The position numbers and the translations under genes are program-made. Under the pieces are notes generated by a model. That model was not told the DNA's origin, did no database searches, and saw nothing but the letters and a program-made list of their open reading frames with translations. A DNA stretch of 64,000 nt from JAHRAW01 sp965226545. Its GTDB lineage: Bacteria > Pseudomonadota > Gammaproteobacteria > Arenicellales > Poriferihabitantaceae. Of this stretch, positions 1-8,679 are shown piece after piece. The stretch's first letter is position 1. Every line of letters begins with the position of its first letter. The stretch covers positions 1,922,001-1,986,000 of the forward strand of contig OZ245364.1 of the NCBI GenBank assembly GCA_965226545.1. Reading direction: 5' to 3'.

Positions 1-149
1 ATCAGTTTGGTGCTGGCTGAAGACGCCGCCGATGCCAAATCGCCCTGTTCGCACAACAACACCTTCAAGCCGCGCCCGGCGGCGTCGCGCGCAATGCCGC
101 AACCGTTAATGCCGCCGCCGATTATCGCGATGTCGTATTCGCGCTTCAT
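1..149 (-). CDS. glpD: Glycerol-3-phosphate dehydrogenase, N-terminal fragment (runs off the window)
   Basis: Only the first 49 codons lie in the window; the gene continues past base 1. The translation starts MKREYD and has an FAD-binding dinucleotide fold (IIGGGINGCGIARDAAGRG) followed by DLASAASSASTKL. The combination of GGGINGxGIAxDAAGRG and SSAS(S/T)KL is typical of GlpD, the FAD-dependent membrane-associated dehydrogenase that oxidises glycerol-3-phosphate to dihydroxyacetone phosphate and feeds electrons to quinone. The ATG at 149-147 is the only plausible start. Another GlpD/DAO-family oxidoreductase cannot be excluded from 49 residues. Confidence 0.8.
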   Translation of the reverse strand, partial: MKREYDIAIIGGGINGCGIARDAAGRGLKVLLCEQGDLASAASSASTKL

Positions 150-230
150 CACTCAGCCGCTCACGGCGATGAGTTTGGGGTGGGTTGCCAAAGGCTGCGC
201 GCATTGCATGAGTTACACTGCATAGTTCAT

Positions 231-320
231 ATACGTATTCGTATTCACACTTAACATTTACATTTACATTTGCACTTACATTTGCACTTGCACTTAAATT
301 TACATTTATACTCGCACTGT
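231..320. repeat. Hexamer-type intergenic repeat tract
   Basis: A run of degenerate six-base units (forms of acattt, gcactt and acttac) fills the gap between glpD and the ridA-family gene. The same sequence style recurs in other gaps of this window (about 40.3, 50.2 and 55.2 kb) and inside mtaB. Confidence 0.7.
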
Positions 321-332
321 TGCGATTATAAT
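305..332 (+). promoter_or_regulatory. Candidate sigma-70 promoter for the ridA-family gene
   Basis: TTTATA (305-310), a 16-nt spacer and a perfect TATAAT (327-332). Transcription would start near 339, about 35 nt before the ATG at 374. The assignment rests on sequence match only. Confidence 0.45.
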
Positions 333-373
333 TAACTTGACACTTCATTAACGAATTAACCTACGACACGACC

Positions 374-784
374 ATGCCGCAAAAACAAAATGTCAGACGG
401 ATTTCCTCCGGTTCGGAGTTTGAGTCGCGGTTGGGGTATTCGCGGGCGGTGGTCGATGGCGATTATGTGTTTGTCGCCGGCACAACCGGATATGACTACG
501 CGACGATGGCGATTGATGAGGATGTGCGCGTGCAGACTGAACAGTGTTTTAACAATATCGACAAGGTGTTGACCGAAGCCGGCAGCGGGTTGGATTGCGT
601 TGTGCGGGTGACTTATATTTTCCCCAACCGCGCCGATGCCGAAGTGTGCGCGCCGTTGATGCGCAAATATCTTGGCAAGGCGGCGCCGGCGGCGACGATG
701 TTGGTGGCCGGGTTGATGAATGAAAAGATGAAGATTGAGATTGAGGTGACGGCGCGTATCGATGACGGTGGGGCGGCGAAGTAA
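374..784 (+). CDS. RidA (YjgF/YER057c/UK114) family protein
   Basis: A 136-residue protein of the RidA family, small trimeric cytosolic proteins. Archetypal RidA hydrolyses reactive enamine/imine intermediates released by PLP enzymes; many paralogues have no known substrate. Family features seen are the early YSRAVVDGDYVFVAGTTG strand, the central QTEQCFNNIDKVL helix, and C-terminal PAATMLVAGLMNEKMKIEIEVTAR. The last segment lacks the usual RVAVEV form with a clear RidA catalytic arginine pattern, so this is probably one of the Rid subgroups rather than true RidA. It is divergent from glpD and convergent with kefB, so it is probably transcribed alone. Confidence 0.85.
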   Translation: MPQKQNVRRISSGSEFESRLGYSRAVVDGDYVFVAGTTGYDYATMAIDEDVRVQTEQCFNNIDKVLTEAGSGLDCVVRVTYIFPNRADAEVCAPLMRKYLGKAAPAATMLVAGLMNEKMKIEIEVTARIDDGGAAK

Positions 785-906
785 ACTGGTGCGAATAAGA
801 AACAAAAATACGAAGTAAACTGCGCCGAATAAATCGACGGCGTGATTGGCGGTTGCATCAAAGCAAGCGATTGAATCAATCGTTAAATTACATTGAGCGT
901 TTCCGC

Positions 907-2700
907 CTAACGCGATTTTTCGTCGTCTTCATTCTCGCGGTCGGCGGCGAAGGTTTCTTCGATGTTTCTGCGCGCGGTGCGGGCGATGGAGATGACCGCT
1001 TTTTCATCGTCGCGCACTGCGGCTTGTTGATACATTGTTTCCAAATCATGTCGGCGGAATTTTTCGCACAAACGTTTGGCGCGCGTTTCGCTCAAGCCGA
1101 ATTCGAGCAGCACATCACAACCCAAGCCAAGCGCCGAAGAAAACATCTCGCGCGCGAAGCCGTCAATTTTGGTGTCGATTAAATGCAGCGCATGTCCGCG
1201 GTCGTAAGCGCGCACGAAAATTTTAAGATGCGGAAATTCGCGGCGCACCAATTCGACCGCCCGATTGATGACTTGTTGATTCGCCATCGACAACACAAGC
1301 ACCTTGGCATGCATCGCCCCGGCCGCGCGCAACACATCCAAATGCATCGCATCGCCGTAATACGATTGATAACCGAATCGGCGCATGCGTTCCAATTGTT
1401 CGGGGTTGTTGTCGATTAATGTCGGGGTGATGTTGTTTGCCATCAACAGCCGCCCGACGACCTGGCCAAACCGTCCGAAGCCGACGATAATCACCGGGTT
1501 TTGATTGTCGTCGATGATGTCGGGCGCGTGTTGGTCGGGCGAATCCAATCGCGCGTCGAGAAGTTTTTCGTTGGCGATGAGCAACAGCGGCGTCACCGCC
1601 ATCGATAACGTCACCGCCAAAATCAGCAGATTGGCGTCAGCCGCGTTCATCGCCCCGGCGGCGACCGCAAAGCCAAACAGCACAAAACCAAACTCGCCGC
1701 CTTGCGACAGCGTGAAGGAAAACAGCCGTCGCTGCCCGCGCACCACGCCGGCCAACGGCGCCATCAACGCCAACACGCCAGCCTTAACCGCAACCAACGT
1801 TGCGGTCACCGCCAACACCATCAGCGGTTGCTGCAACAGCAGCGCAAAATCCACCGACATGCCGACCGAGATAAAAAACAAACCGAGCAGCAACCCTTTG
1901 AACGGTTCGATGTCGGATTCGAGCGCGTGGCGGTATTCGGAATCAGCCAACAACACGCCGGCCAAAAACGCGCCGAGCGCCGGCGATAAACCGAGCATGT
2001 CCATCATCGTCACCGTGCCGCCGACCAACAACAGCGACAAGGCGGTGAACACTTCGCGCAACCGGGTGGCCGCGACAAAGCCGAAGATGTGGCGCAAAAA
2101 AAATCTGCCGACGATAAACACGCCGAACATCGCGGCGACAATCACCAGCGTCGATTGCCGTTTGCTTTCGATGTCGGCGTCGCCCAACAGCGGGATGAGC
2201 GCGATGATGGGTATCACCGCGACATCCTGAAACAACAGCACCGAAAAGCCAATCGCGCCGGCCGGGGTTTTGAGCAGATTTTTTTCGCGCAACGTTTGCA
2301 ATGCAAGCGCGGTCGATGACAACGCCAAGCCCAACCCGGCAATCAACGCGGTTTGCCAGCGCACGCCGAGCAACACGACGCCGATGGCAAAAAACAACAT
2401 TGCGGTCAACGCAACCTGCGAGCCGCCGGCGCCGAGTATCGGGCGACGCAACGCCCACAACTTGCGCGGCTGCAATTCCAGCCCGATTAAAAACAACAAC
2501 AACACCACGCCGATTTCGGAAAAATGCAAAATGTCGGCGACGTTGTTCACCAACCCCAAGCCCCAAGGCCCGATGCACATCCCGGCGGCCAAATAGCCCA
2601 AGATCGAACCCAAGCCGAGCCGCGCGAACAACGATACAAAGACGACCGCCGCCGACAAGTAGACGATGAGATTAAAAAAGAAGCCCGACCCGTCCATCAT
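907..2700 (-). CDS. kefB: KefB/KefC-type monovalent cation:proton antiporter
   Basis: A 597-residue inner-membrane CPA2 antiporter. The first ~380 residues form the multi-pass Na+/H+ exchanger domain, with family signatures HFSEIGVVLLLFLIGLEL and GFSVLLFQDVAVIP. A cytosolic RCK/TrkA-N Rossmann domain starts near residue 400 (VIIVGFGRFGQVVGRLL). In the family this domain binds NAD(H) and glutathione conjugates to gate K+ efflux, protecting against electrophiles. Similarity to E. coli KefB runs end to end, including GDAMHLDVLRAAGA and REMFSSALGLG. No KefG/KefF ancillary gene is adjacent. The ATG at 2700 gives the usual MDGS-type N-terminus. Confidence 0.93.
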   Translation of the reverse strand: MMDGSGFFFNLIVYLSAAVVFVSLFARLGLGSILGYLAAGMCIGPWGLGLVNNVADILHFSEIGVVLLLFLIGLELQPRKLWALRRPILGAGGSQVALTAMLFFAIGVVLLGVRWQTALIAGLGLALSSTALALQTLREKNLLKTPAGAIGFSVLLFQDVAVIPIIALIPLLGDADIESKRQSTLVIVAAMFGVFIVGRFFLRHIFGFVAATRLREVFTALSLLLVGGTVTMMDMLGLSPALGAFLAGVLLADSEYRHALESDIEPFKGLLLGLFFISVGMSVDFALLLQQPLMVLAVTATLVAVKAGVLALMAPLAGVVRGQRRLFSFTLSQGGEFGFVLFGFAVAAGAMNAADANLLILAVTLSMAVTPLLLIANEKLLDARLDSPDQHAPDIIDDNQNPVIIVGFGRFGQVVGRLLMANNITPTLIDNNPEQLERMRRFGYQSYYGDAMHLDVLRAAGAMHAKVLVLSMANQQVINRAVELVRREFPHLKIFVRAYDRGHALHLIDTKIDGFAREMFSSALGLGCDVLLEFGLSETRAKRLCEKFRRHDLETMYQQAAVRDDEKAVISIARTARRNIEETFAADRENEDDEKSR

Positions 2701-3182
2701 TAATAATCAATCATATTGCGCAACGCCCGCAAACGATGTCGCTGTGCGAATGACGCGCCAAATTTAAGAGGTGTGGATTGTCGCATTGTCGCATTATACG
2801 GCGCGGTCGCCGCATCTGAATCGCCGCATTCGCGGATTTTTGTGCGCGCCCTTTATTGCTTTATTTACGCACCATTTATTTTTATTTGCGCACAATTTGT
2901 TTTTAGTTACGCATCATTTATTTTTGTGCACTCTATTATTCGCGCACGCTTTATTTGGGCAACCCGCGCCTTCGCATCTTGAAAATTGGCGCACAAGAGC
3001 GCATGATTGCAACGCCGTTGCGGCGGGTTGCGCCGCCATTTTAAAGTGTTTCCCCATCGATTAATGATGGTTAACTTAATAATTGTTAACATTAATTGTC
3101 TTGATTGATTATTGTTGATTCATTATTATTAATTCGGCTTGCACTGACGGCTTGAATTTATTTTTTTATTTTTGATTTTATT
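2701..3182. other. AT-rich intergenic region upstream of kefB, with short degenerate repeats
   Basis: About 480 bases with no supported gene. Between about 2860 and 2960 there are repeated T-rich units (catttatttt/gcgcac-like). From 3060 to 3180 the sequence becomes strongly AT-rich, which probably made the target for the adjacent insertion sequence. The kefB promoter should lie here but no convincing -35/-10 pair was found. Confidence 0.5.
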
Positions 3183-3190
3183 TATTTTTA
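3183..3190. repeat. Target site duplication, left copy (TATTTTTA)
   Basis: An eight-base direct repeat TATTTTTA immediately left of the insertion sequence, identical to 3900-3907 on the right. Eight bases is the duplication length of the IS1595 family. Confidence 0.9.
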
Positions 3191-3899
3191 GGGGCTGGCA
3201 TAGATAATGCGAAATAAAGTATACATCTCCCATGCGCAAAAGTCGTTTAAGTTGGGCGAAGCAATGTCGTTTAATCGAGTTGTTTGTTGCCGGTGCGACG
3301 GCGCGGACGGCGGCGGCGTTGGCGGATGTTAATCGCAACACGGTGCGGCGGAATGAACATCGGTTGCGTGAAATCATCATGGCGAACAGCGAACAATGCG
3401 GCATGCTTGCCGGCGAGATTGAGGCCGATGAGAGTTATTTCGGCGGTCATCGCAAAGGCAAACGCGGTCGCGGTGCGGCGGGGAAAACGCCTGTTTTCGG
3501 GCTTTTGAAGCGCAACGGCAAGGTTTTTACGGCGATTATTCCCGATGCGCGCCGCGCCACTTTGCTGCCGATTATCCGCGAGCGCGTCAAGCCGCAAAGT
3601 GTCGTGTATACTGATTCGCATCATGCGTATCGTGCGCTGGATGTGTCGGAGTTCAAACATCGCCGCGTCAATCACAGCGATTGTTTTGCCGATGGTCGCA
3701 ATCATATCAATGGCATTGAGAATTTTTGGAGTCAAGCGAAGCGTCATTTGCGCAGATTTAACGGCATTCCGCCCGAGCATTTTCCGCTGTTTTTGAAGGA
3801 GTGTGAGTGGCGATTTAACACCGCCAACCCAAAAGAGCAGTTTCGTCAATTGAAACAATGGGTTAGAGCGGAATCTCGGTGATTATCTATGCCAGCCCC
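3191..3899 (+). mobile_element. Complete IS1595-family insertion sequence (IS1016-like)
   Basis: A 709-bp element bounded by 18-bp perfect inverted repeats, ggggctggcatagataat at 3191-3208 and its reverse complement at 3882-3899, flanked by identical 8-bp direct repeats. It carries one intact transposase gene whose stop codon overlaps the right inverted repeat. Size, repeat sequence, duplication length and transposase all fit the IS1016 group of IS1595. Intact ends and a perfect duplication suggest a recent, possibly still mobile, insertion. Confidence 0.95.
3232..3882 (+). CDS. IS1595-family transposase (ISXO2-like DDE domain)
   Basis: A 216-residue transposase. The N-terminus holds a helix-turn-helix (residues ~10-45, including ARTAAALADVNRNTVRR). 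The DDE-type ISXO2-like nuclease domain follows: EIEADESYFGG supplies the first acidic residue, VVYTDSHHAYRAL the second, and HINGIENFWSQAKRHLRRFNG the region with the last acidic residue and the family NGIENFW signature. Length is normal for the IS1016 group and no frameshift is visible. It encodes the enzyme that moves the surrounding element. Confidence 0.95.
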   Translation: MRKSRLSWAKQCRLIELFVAGATARTAAALADVNRNTVRRNEHRLREIIMANSEQCGMLAGEIEADESYFGGHRKGKRGRGAAGKTPVFGLLKRNGKVFTAIIPDARRATLLPIIRERVKPQSVVYTDSHHAYRALDVSEFKHRRVNHSDCFADGRNHINGIENFWSQAKRHLRRFNGIPPEHFPLFLKECEWRFNTANPKEQFRQLKQWVRAESR

Positions 3900-3907
3900 T
3901 ATTTTTA
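3900..3907. repeat. Target site duplication, right copy (TATTTTTA)
   Basis: Identical to 3183-3190, directly abutting the right inverted repeat of the insertion sequence. Confidence 0.9.
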
Positions 3908-3960
3908 ATGTTGTTTACTTTTAATTCACCTCATCCACCTGTTAATTCGGAGCGGACACG

Positions 3961-5151
3961 ATGAACAAACCAACGCGATTGATGTATGCAATTGTCGGCG
4001 CGCTTGCGCTCGGTGCGGTGCTGTGGCAGTTAACCGCGCCGCACCAACACACCGCGCACGCCGCAACCGATGTCGAATCCAACGACAACCTGAAGGTCGC
4101 GACTTTGGCCGGCGGGTGTTTTTGGTGCACTGAATCGACCTTCGAAAAACTCGACGGCGTCAGCCGCGTCGTCTCCGGCTACACCGGCGGTGAATTAAAA
4201 AACCCGTCCTACAACGAAGTCGGACGCGGCGGCACCGGGCACACCGAAGCGGTGCAGATTTACTACGACCCGGATGTGATTTCATACGATGCGCTGTTGT
4301 ATTATTTTTGGCGCGAGATTGACCCGACCGACGCCGGCGGGCAATTTGTCGACCGCGGCGATTGGTATCGCCCGGCGATTTTTTATCACAACGATGACGA
4401 AAAACGCATCGCCGACCAATCGCGCAAACAACTTGCCGAGTCCGGCCGATTCGATAAACCGATTGTCGTCGAGATTGCCCCGGCCGGCGCGTTTTACAAA
4501 GCCGAGGGCTATCATCAAAATTATTACAAAACCAATCCGTATCGCTACAAAGTGTATCGACACGGCTCGGGGCGCGACCAATTTTTAAAGCGCGTATGGG
4601 GCGACCAATTAAAAGTTAACTACGAAGACCGCAACAAAGTCAGCAGCAAAGATGTCGGTGACGACAACATCGACAACGTCGACAACAGTGGCGGCGATTC
4701 GAAATTGGCAAGCCGTTATCCCAAACCAAACGACGAAGCGTTGCGCGCGCAATTGAACGGCATTCAATACGCCGTCACCCAACGCGACGCCACCGAGCCG
4801 CCGTATCGCAATGAATATTGGGACAACAAACAACCCGGCATTTATGTCGACATCGTCTCCGGCGAACCGTTGTTTTCATCCGCCGACAAATACAAATCCG
4901 GCACCGGCTGGCCAAGTTTCACCAAACCGATTGACAAACATTTCGTCGTCGAGCGCACCGATTACAAATTGATTTATCCGCGCACCGAATTGCGCAGCAA
5001 ATACGGCGACTCGCATTTGGGGCATGTGTTTAAGGACGGCCCGGCGCCGACCGGTTTGCGCTATTGCATCAACTCGGCCTCGCTGAATTTTGTCGCACTC
5101 GCCGATTTGGAAACCGCCGGCTACGGTGAATACACTTCGTTGTTTGAGTGA
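3961..5151 (+). CDS. msrAB: Fused, exported peptide-methionine sulfoxide reductase MsrA-MsrB
   Basis: A 396-residue two-domain enzyme that reduces both epimers of methionine sulfoxide in proteins. An N-terminal hydrophobic segment with a likely cleavage after HTAHA (residue ~34) indicates export to the periplasm. The MsrA domain (~45-210) has its catalytic cysteine in GGCFWC (C53, with C56 as a plausible resolving cysteine). An Asp/Asn-rich linker (~220-240) leads to the MsrB domain (~250-396), catalytic C369 in RYCINSASL. The MsrB half has no other cysteine: both CxxC zinc motifs are absent, and the common GCGWPSF reads GTGWPSF, so the usual resolving cysteine is missing. It resembles the MsrAB part of Neisseria PilB without the thioredoxin-like domain. 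It lies just after the insertion sequence and is followed by a clear terminator. Confidence 0.94.
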   Translation: MNKPTRLMYAIVGALALGAVLWQLTAPHQHTAHAATDVESNDNLKVATLAGGCFWCTESTFEKLDGVSRVVSGYTGGELKNPSYNEVGRGGTGHTEAVQIYYDPDVISYDALLYYFWREIDPTDAGGQFVDRGDWYRPAIFYHNDDEKRIADQSRKQLAESGRFDKPIVVEIAPAGAFYKAEGYHQNYYKTNPYRYKVYRHGSGRDQFLKRVWGDQLKVNYEDRNKVSSKDVGDDNIDNVDNSGGDSKLASRYPKPNDEALRAQLNGIQYAVTQRDATEPPYRNEYWDNKQPGIYVDIVSGEPLFSSADKYKSGTGWPSFTKPIDKHFVVERTDYKLIYPRTELRSKYGDSHLGHVFKDGPAPTGLRYCINSASLNFVALADLETAGYGEYTSLFE

Positions 5152-5199
5152 CGCCATGTTGTTTGACGCTATTGGTCGTTCACCTTTGCTTCATCAATC

Positions 5200-5225
5200 A
5201 ACGGCGCCTTGTGCGCCGTTTTTTG
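5200..5225 (+). terminator. Intrinsic terminator after msrAB
   Basis: Stem acggcgc (5201-5207) and gcgccgt (5213-5219), a five-base loop, then a run of six T. A textbook rho-independent terminator 50 bases past the msrAB stop. Confidence 0.88.
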
Positions 5226-5314
5226 TGCATTCATTGCGCGTGATTTTTGTACGGCAGTTGGCGTCGATTAAAGTGCGCGCAACTTAAGTGATGCGTAACA
5301 TAGTGACGAGTGAA

Positions 5315-5478
5315 AGGTAATAAGTAATAAGTAATAAGTAATAAGTGACAAGTGACAACTCAATCGCGCCGACAAGCGGTGGTTGCGTTAAGTTAAGTTA
5401 AGTTAAGTTAAGTTACATTAAGTAAGTTAAGTTAATTAAGTTACGTTAATAAAGTTGCATTAATTAAGTGACATTAAC
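5315..5478. repeat. Short tandem repeats (ataagta and gttaa units) at the 3' side of rlmB
   Basis: Four tandem copies of a seven-base unit (aataagt type) around 5318-5347, then, after ~35 unrelated bases, repeats of aagtt/gttaa from about 5388 to 5478. It fills the gap between the convergent msrAB and rlmB genes. No gene is supported here. Confidence 0.8.
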
Positions 5479-6285
5479 TTACGTTTCGCTCGACTCAACG
5501 GTCGCCGGGTTACCCAACAACCCGCCCCGCTGCCGCATCGCTTCATACAACACCACGCCGGCCGCGACCGACACATTTAAGCTGGCGACCACGCCGGCCA
5601 TTGGAATGCGCGCCAAGCGGTCGCAACGTTCGGCGGTCAAGCGGCGCAACCCGACGCCTTCGCTGCCGAGTACAACCGCGCTCGGCGGGCGGAAATCGCA
5701 TTGATGAATGTCGTGCGTTGCGCTGTCGGCGCCGCCGGTCAACCATACACCGCGTTGTTTTAATGCATCCAACATCCGCGCCAAGTTGGCGACGCGACAC
5801 ACCGGCACCCCGGCCAAAGCGCCGGCCGCAACGCGCGCGACCGTGGCGTTGATGCGACACGCGCCGTCTTTGGGCAGGATGACCGCATCGACGCCGACGC
5901 CGTCAGCCACGCGCAGGCAGGCACCGAGATTGTGCGGGTCTTGAAGTTGGTCGAGGATCAACAACAACACCGGCGTTGGCGCCGCATCGATGCGCGCCAA
6001 CAATTCCGCTTGCTCGAGCGGCGCGCGCGATTGGACTTCGGCGACCACGCCTTGATGGGTTAACCCCGAAGCCAGTTGCGCGAGTTGCGCATCATCGGCG
6101 TCGCGAATGCGGATATCGGCGTCGCGCAATTGTGCGCGCAACTTTTGCATGCGCACATCACGGCGGCGATGCGCCAGCCACACCGTCTGCACTTGACGCG
6201 GATGTTTGGCAAGCATCGTCGCCACGGCGTGAAAGCCGCACAACATTAACGGCGGCGGCGAATCGCGCGACATCGATGGCGTCAA
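5479..6285 (-). CDS. rlmB: 23S rRNA (guanosine-2'-O-)-methyltransferase RlmB
   Basis: A 268-residue SpoU/TrmH-family SPOUT methyltransferase, which modifies G2251 in the 23S rRNA peptidyl-transferase loop using S-adenosylmethionine. It has the N-terminal substrate-binding domain (CGFHAVATMLAKHP near residue 16) and the trefoil-knot motifs: LDQLQDPHNLGACLRVADGVGVDAVI, VVLGSEGVGLR (~205-214), and IPMAGVVASLNVSVAAGVVLYE (~227-248). It lies downstream of rnr on the same strand, the order found in E. coli, so both are probably one operon. Confidence 0.95.
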   Translation of the reverse strand: MTPSMSRDSPPPLMLCGFHAVATMLAKHPRQVQTVWLAHRRRDVRMQKLRAQLRDADIRIRDADDAQLAQLASGLTHQGVVAEVQSRAPLEQAELLARIDAAPTPVLLLILDQLQDPHNLGACLRVADGVGVDAVILPKDGACRINATVARVAAGALAGVPVCRVANLARMLDALKQRGVWLTGGADSATHDIHQCDFRPPSAVVLGSEGVGLRRLTAERCDRLARIPMAGVVASLNVSVAAGVVLYEAMRQRGGLLGNPATVESSET

Positions 6286-6341
6286 TGTGGTGTTAATGCA
6301 GCGTCAATTAAAAACGAAACCAAGCGAAGTGAAACAAAGCG

Positions 6342-8525
6342 TCACTTGCACAAGGCAAAATCAATCTTGCCGTCATCGGTATGCACGCGCATCAATCGCA
6401 CACGCACGCGCAGCCCCATGCCGAATGTGTTGCGCTTGCGCGCGCCGACGAGTTGTTGGCGCTCGGCGTCGTATTGATAATAATCGTCGCCGAGCAAACT
6501 GACATGCACCAAGCCGTCCACCGGCACTTCGGTCAACTGCACAAACAAACCAAACGCCTTGACCGACGACACCACGCCGTCGAATTCATCGCCGACTTTG
6601 CTTTGCATATATTCGGCTTTAAGCGCGGCGATAACTTCGCGGCTTGCATCTTCGGCGCGCCGTTCGGTGAATGAACAATGCGCGGCGATTCGGTCGAGCG
6701 AAGACGGCGCGGCGTTGGATGCGGTGTCGGCGGTGTTGACGTTGTTGACTTGGTCGGCATTGTGCGAATCGTTGACGGCGGCGTTGGGTGCATCGTAGGC
6801 GTTGCCGGATTCGGCGGCGGGCGTTTTGAACAAGGTGTCTAATATCGATTCTTTGGGCGAGTCGGCGGCGGTTGCGTTGGGCGATTCCGACGTCTTGTGC
6901 GCATCGCTTTGCAACAGTCCGCGTATTAACCGATGCACAATTAAATCCGGATAGCGGCGTATCGGCGAAGTGAAGTGCGTGTAAATCGGCAACGCCAGCG
7001 CAAAATGTCCGATTTGTTCATTGCTGTATTCGGCTTGCGTTAAACTTTGCAGCATCGCGGTTTGCACCAGCGAAAGCATCGCCGGGTCCTGCGCGACTTG
7101 GCTGAGCAGTTGCGCATAATCCGACGGCTGCGGTTTGACGCCGCCGCCGAGTTCCAGCGAAAAGCCGGCGAGAACCCGGCGCAATTCGCTGAGCGATTCG
7201 GTTTGCGGCGCGCGATGATTGCGGTAAATCGCGCGCCGCCCCAATCGTTCGCGCAAAAACCGCGCGGCGCAGGCGTTGGCCGCGAGCATGCATTGTTCTA
7301 TCGCGCGATGCGCATGGTTGCGCGTGCGCGTGCGCAAGGTGTTCACTTGTTGGTTTTCATCCAACGTTATTTCGGCTTCGGGGAATTCGAAATCAATCGC
7401 GCCGCGTTTCGATGACAACGCCAAGCGCAATTGCGTAAACGCATGCAGGTCGTCCATTTGCGGCGCAAACGCCCGCCATTTATTCAGCAGCGGGCTGTCC
7501 GATTGTTCCATCAATTGATTGGCGAGCGAATAAGTCAACCGCGCCTGCGAGCGCATCACCGCCGGATAAAATTGATACGATTTAATCGCGCCCGGCGCGG
7601 TGCATTGGATTTCGCACACCATGCAATAACGATCTTGTTCGGGGCGCAATGAACAGATGCCGTTGGACAATGTCTCGGGCAACATCGGCACCACCGCGCC
7701 GGGAAAATACGCCGAGTTGCCGCGCAACAACGCCTCTTTATCCAACGCCGTGTCGGCGCGCACATAATGCCCGACATCGGCAATCGCCACCCACAACCGC
7801 CAGCCGTCGGCGTCGCGGCGGCACAACACCGCATCATCAAAATCGCGCGCGTCTTCGCCGTCAATCGTAACAAACGGCAATTCGCGCAAATCGGCGCGCC
7901 CGTCGTCTTCGCGCGTCGATGCGCCGAGCAATTGTTCGCCCATCGCCGTCAACTCGGCGGTCACCGCATCGTTCCATTGATTCGGAATCGAATGCTGGCG
8001 CACCGCGATTTTGGTTTTGAGCGCCGCGCCTTCGACATCGCGCCGATTGCCGAGCACCTCGACGACTTCGCCGAGTGCATAGCGATGCTCAAACGGATGG
8101 CGGACGATTTTGGCGACCACGATGTCGTCCGGCAACGCATCATGTTCGCCGTCGCCGGCGACGGCGATGTCGCGCCCATAACGCGTTTCATGCGGGGCGA
8201 TAAACGCGGTGTTGCGTTCGCGATACAACCGCCCGACCACTTCGCGGCTTTCCAACACTTCGACAACCGCGCCCTCCTTGCGCCCGCGATAATCGGTGCG
8301 CACCAACCGCACCGCCACGCGGTCGCCATGCAGAATGCCGCGCATTTGTTCCGGGGGTAAATTCCACTTCTCGCCGTGGGTGGCAATAAACACGCCGCAA
8401 CCGTTCGGCTGCCCCATCACCCGCCCGCGCGTCAACGCCTCCACCGGCGCCGGCGCGACCTCGGCCGCCACCGGCACAACGGCCGGCGTACGCCGCGTCG
8501 CGGTAATTTTGCGCCGCATCATCAT
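6342..8525 (-). CDS. rnr: Ribonuclease R
   Basis: A 727-residue 3'-5' exoribonuclease that degrades structured RNA. Cold-shock-like OB domains (~30-180) precede the RNB catalytic domain, whose metal-binding signature DGEDARDFDD is at 222-231. An S1 domain (DEFDGVVSSVKAFGLFVQL...) ends the protein. Between RNB and S1 there is an unusual Asn/Ala/Asp-rich stretch of roughly 70 residues (about 553-625) not expected in the family. The N-terminus is short compared with E. coli RNase R and lacks its helix-turn-helix. Upstream of rlmB in the same orientation. Confidence 0.94.
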   Translation of the reverse strand: MMMRRKITATRRTPAVVPVAAEVAPAPVEALTRGRVMGQPNGCGVFIATHGEKWNLPPEQMRGILHGDRVAVRLVRTDYRGRKEGAVVEVLESREVVGRLYRERNTAFIAPHETRYGRDIAVAGDGEHDALPDDIVVAKIVRHPFEHRYALGEVVEVLGNRRDVEGAALKTKIAVRQHSIPNQWNDAVTAELTAMGEQLLGASTREDDGRADLRELPFVTIDGEDARDFDDAVLCRRDADGWRLWVAIADVGHYVRADTALDKEALLRGNSAYFPGAVVPMLPETLSNGICSLRPEQDRYCMVCEIQCTAPGAIKSYQFYPAVMRSQARLTYSLANQLMEQSDSPLLNKWRAFAPQMDDLHAFTQLRLALSSKRGAIDFEFPEAEITLDENQQVNTLRTRTRNHAHRAIEQCMLAANACAARFLRERLGRRAIYRNHRAPQTESLSELRRVLAGFSLELGGGVKPQPSDYAQLLSQVAQDPAMLSLVQTAMLQSLTQAEYSNEQIGHFALALPIYTHFTSPIRRYPDLIVHRLIRGLLQSDAHKTSESPNATAADSPKESILDTLFKTPAAESGNAYDAPNAAVNDSHNADQVNNVNTADTASNAAPSSLDRIAAHCSFTERRAEDASREVIAALKAEYMQSKVGDEFDGVVSSVKAFGLFVQLTEVPVDGLVHVSLLGDDYYQYDAERQQLVGARKRNTFGMGLRVRVRLMRVHTDDGKIDFALCK

Positions 8526-8679
8526 GATGCCATCGGGGGAAAATTAATCACTTCTTCGAACAAAAATAAATATTGCCGCAGGATATTGCGCGCCGTTTAA
8601 CAAACCCACCCGACGACAACAAAATGCACCCGGCAATTTCCGGGTCGGCATTATAACGCAACCGGCGATGCATAGTTAC
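8526..8679. other. Non-coding stretch upstream of rnr
   Basis: About 150 bases leading into the tandem array. The rnr promoter is probably here but no confident -35/-10 pair was seen. Confidence 0.4.

Noticed and set aside
1505..2230. Long plus-strand ORF opposite kefB
   Set aside because: It is the antisense shadow of an unmistakable antiporter gene; high GC codon use leaves reverse frames open.
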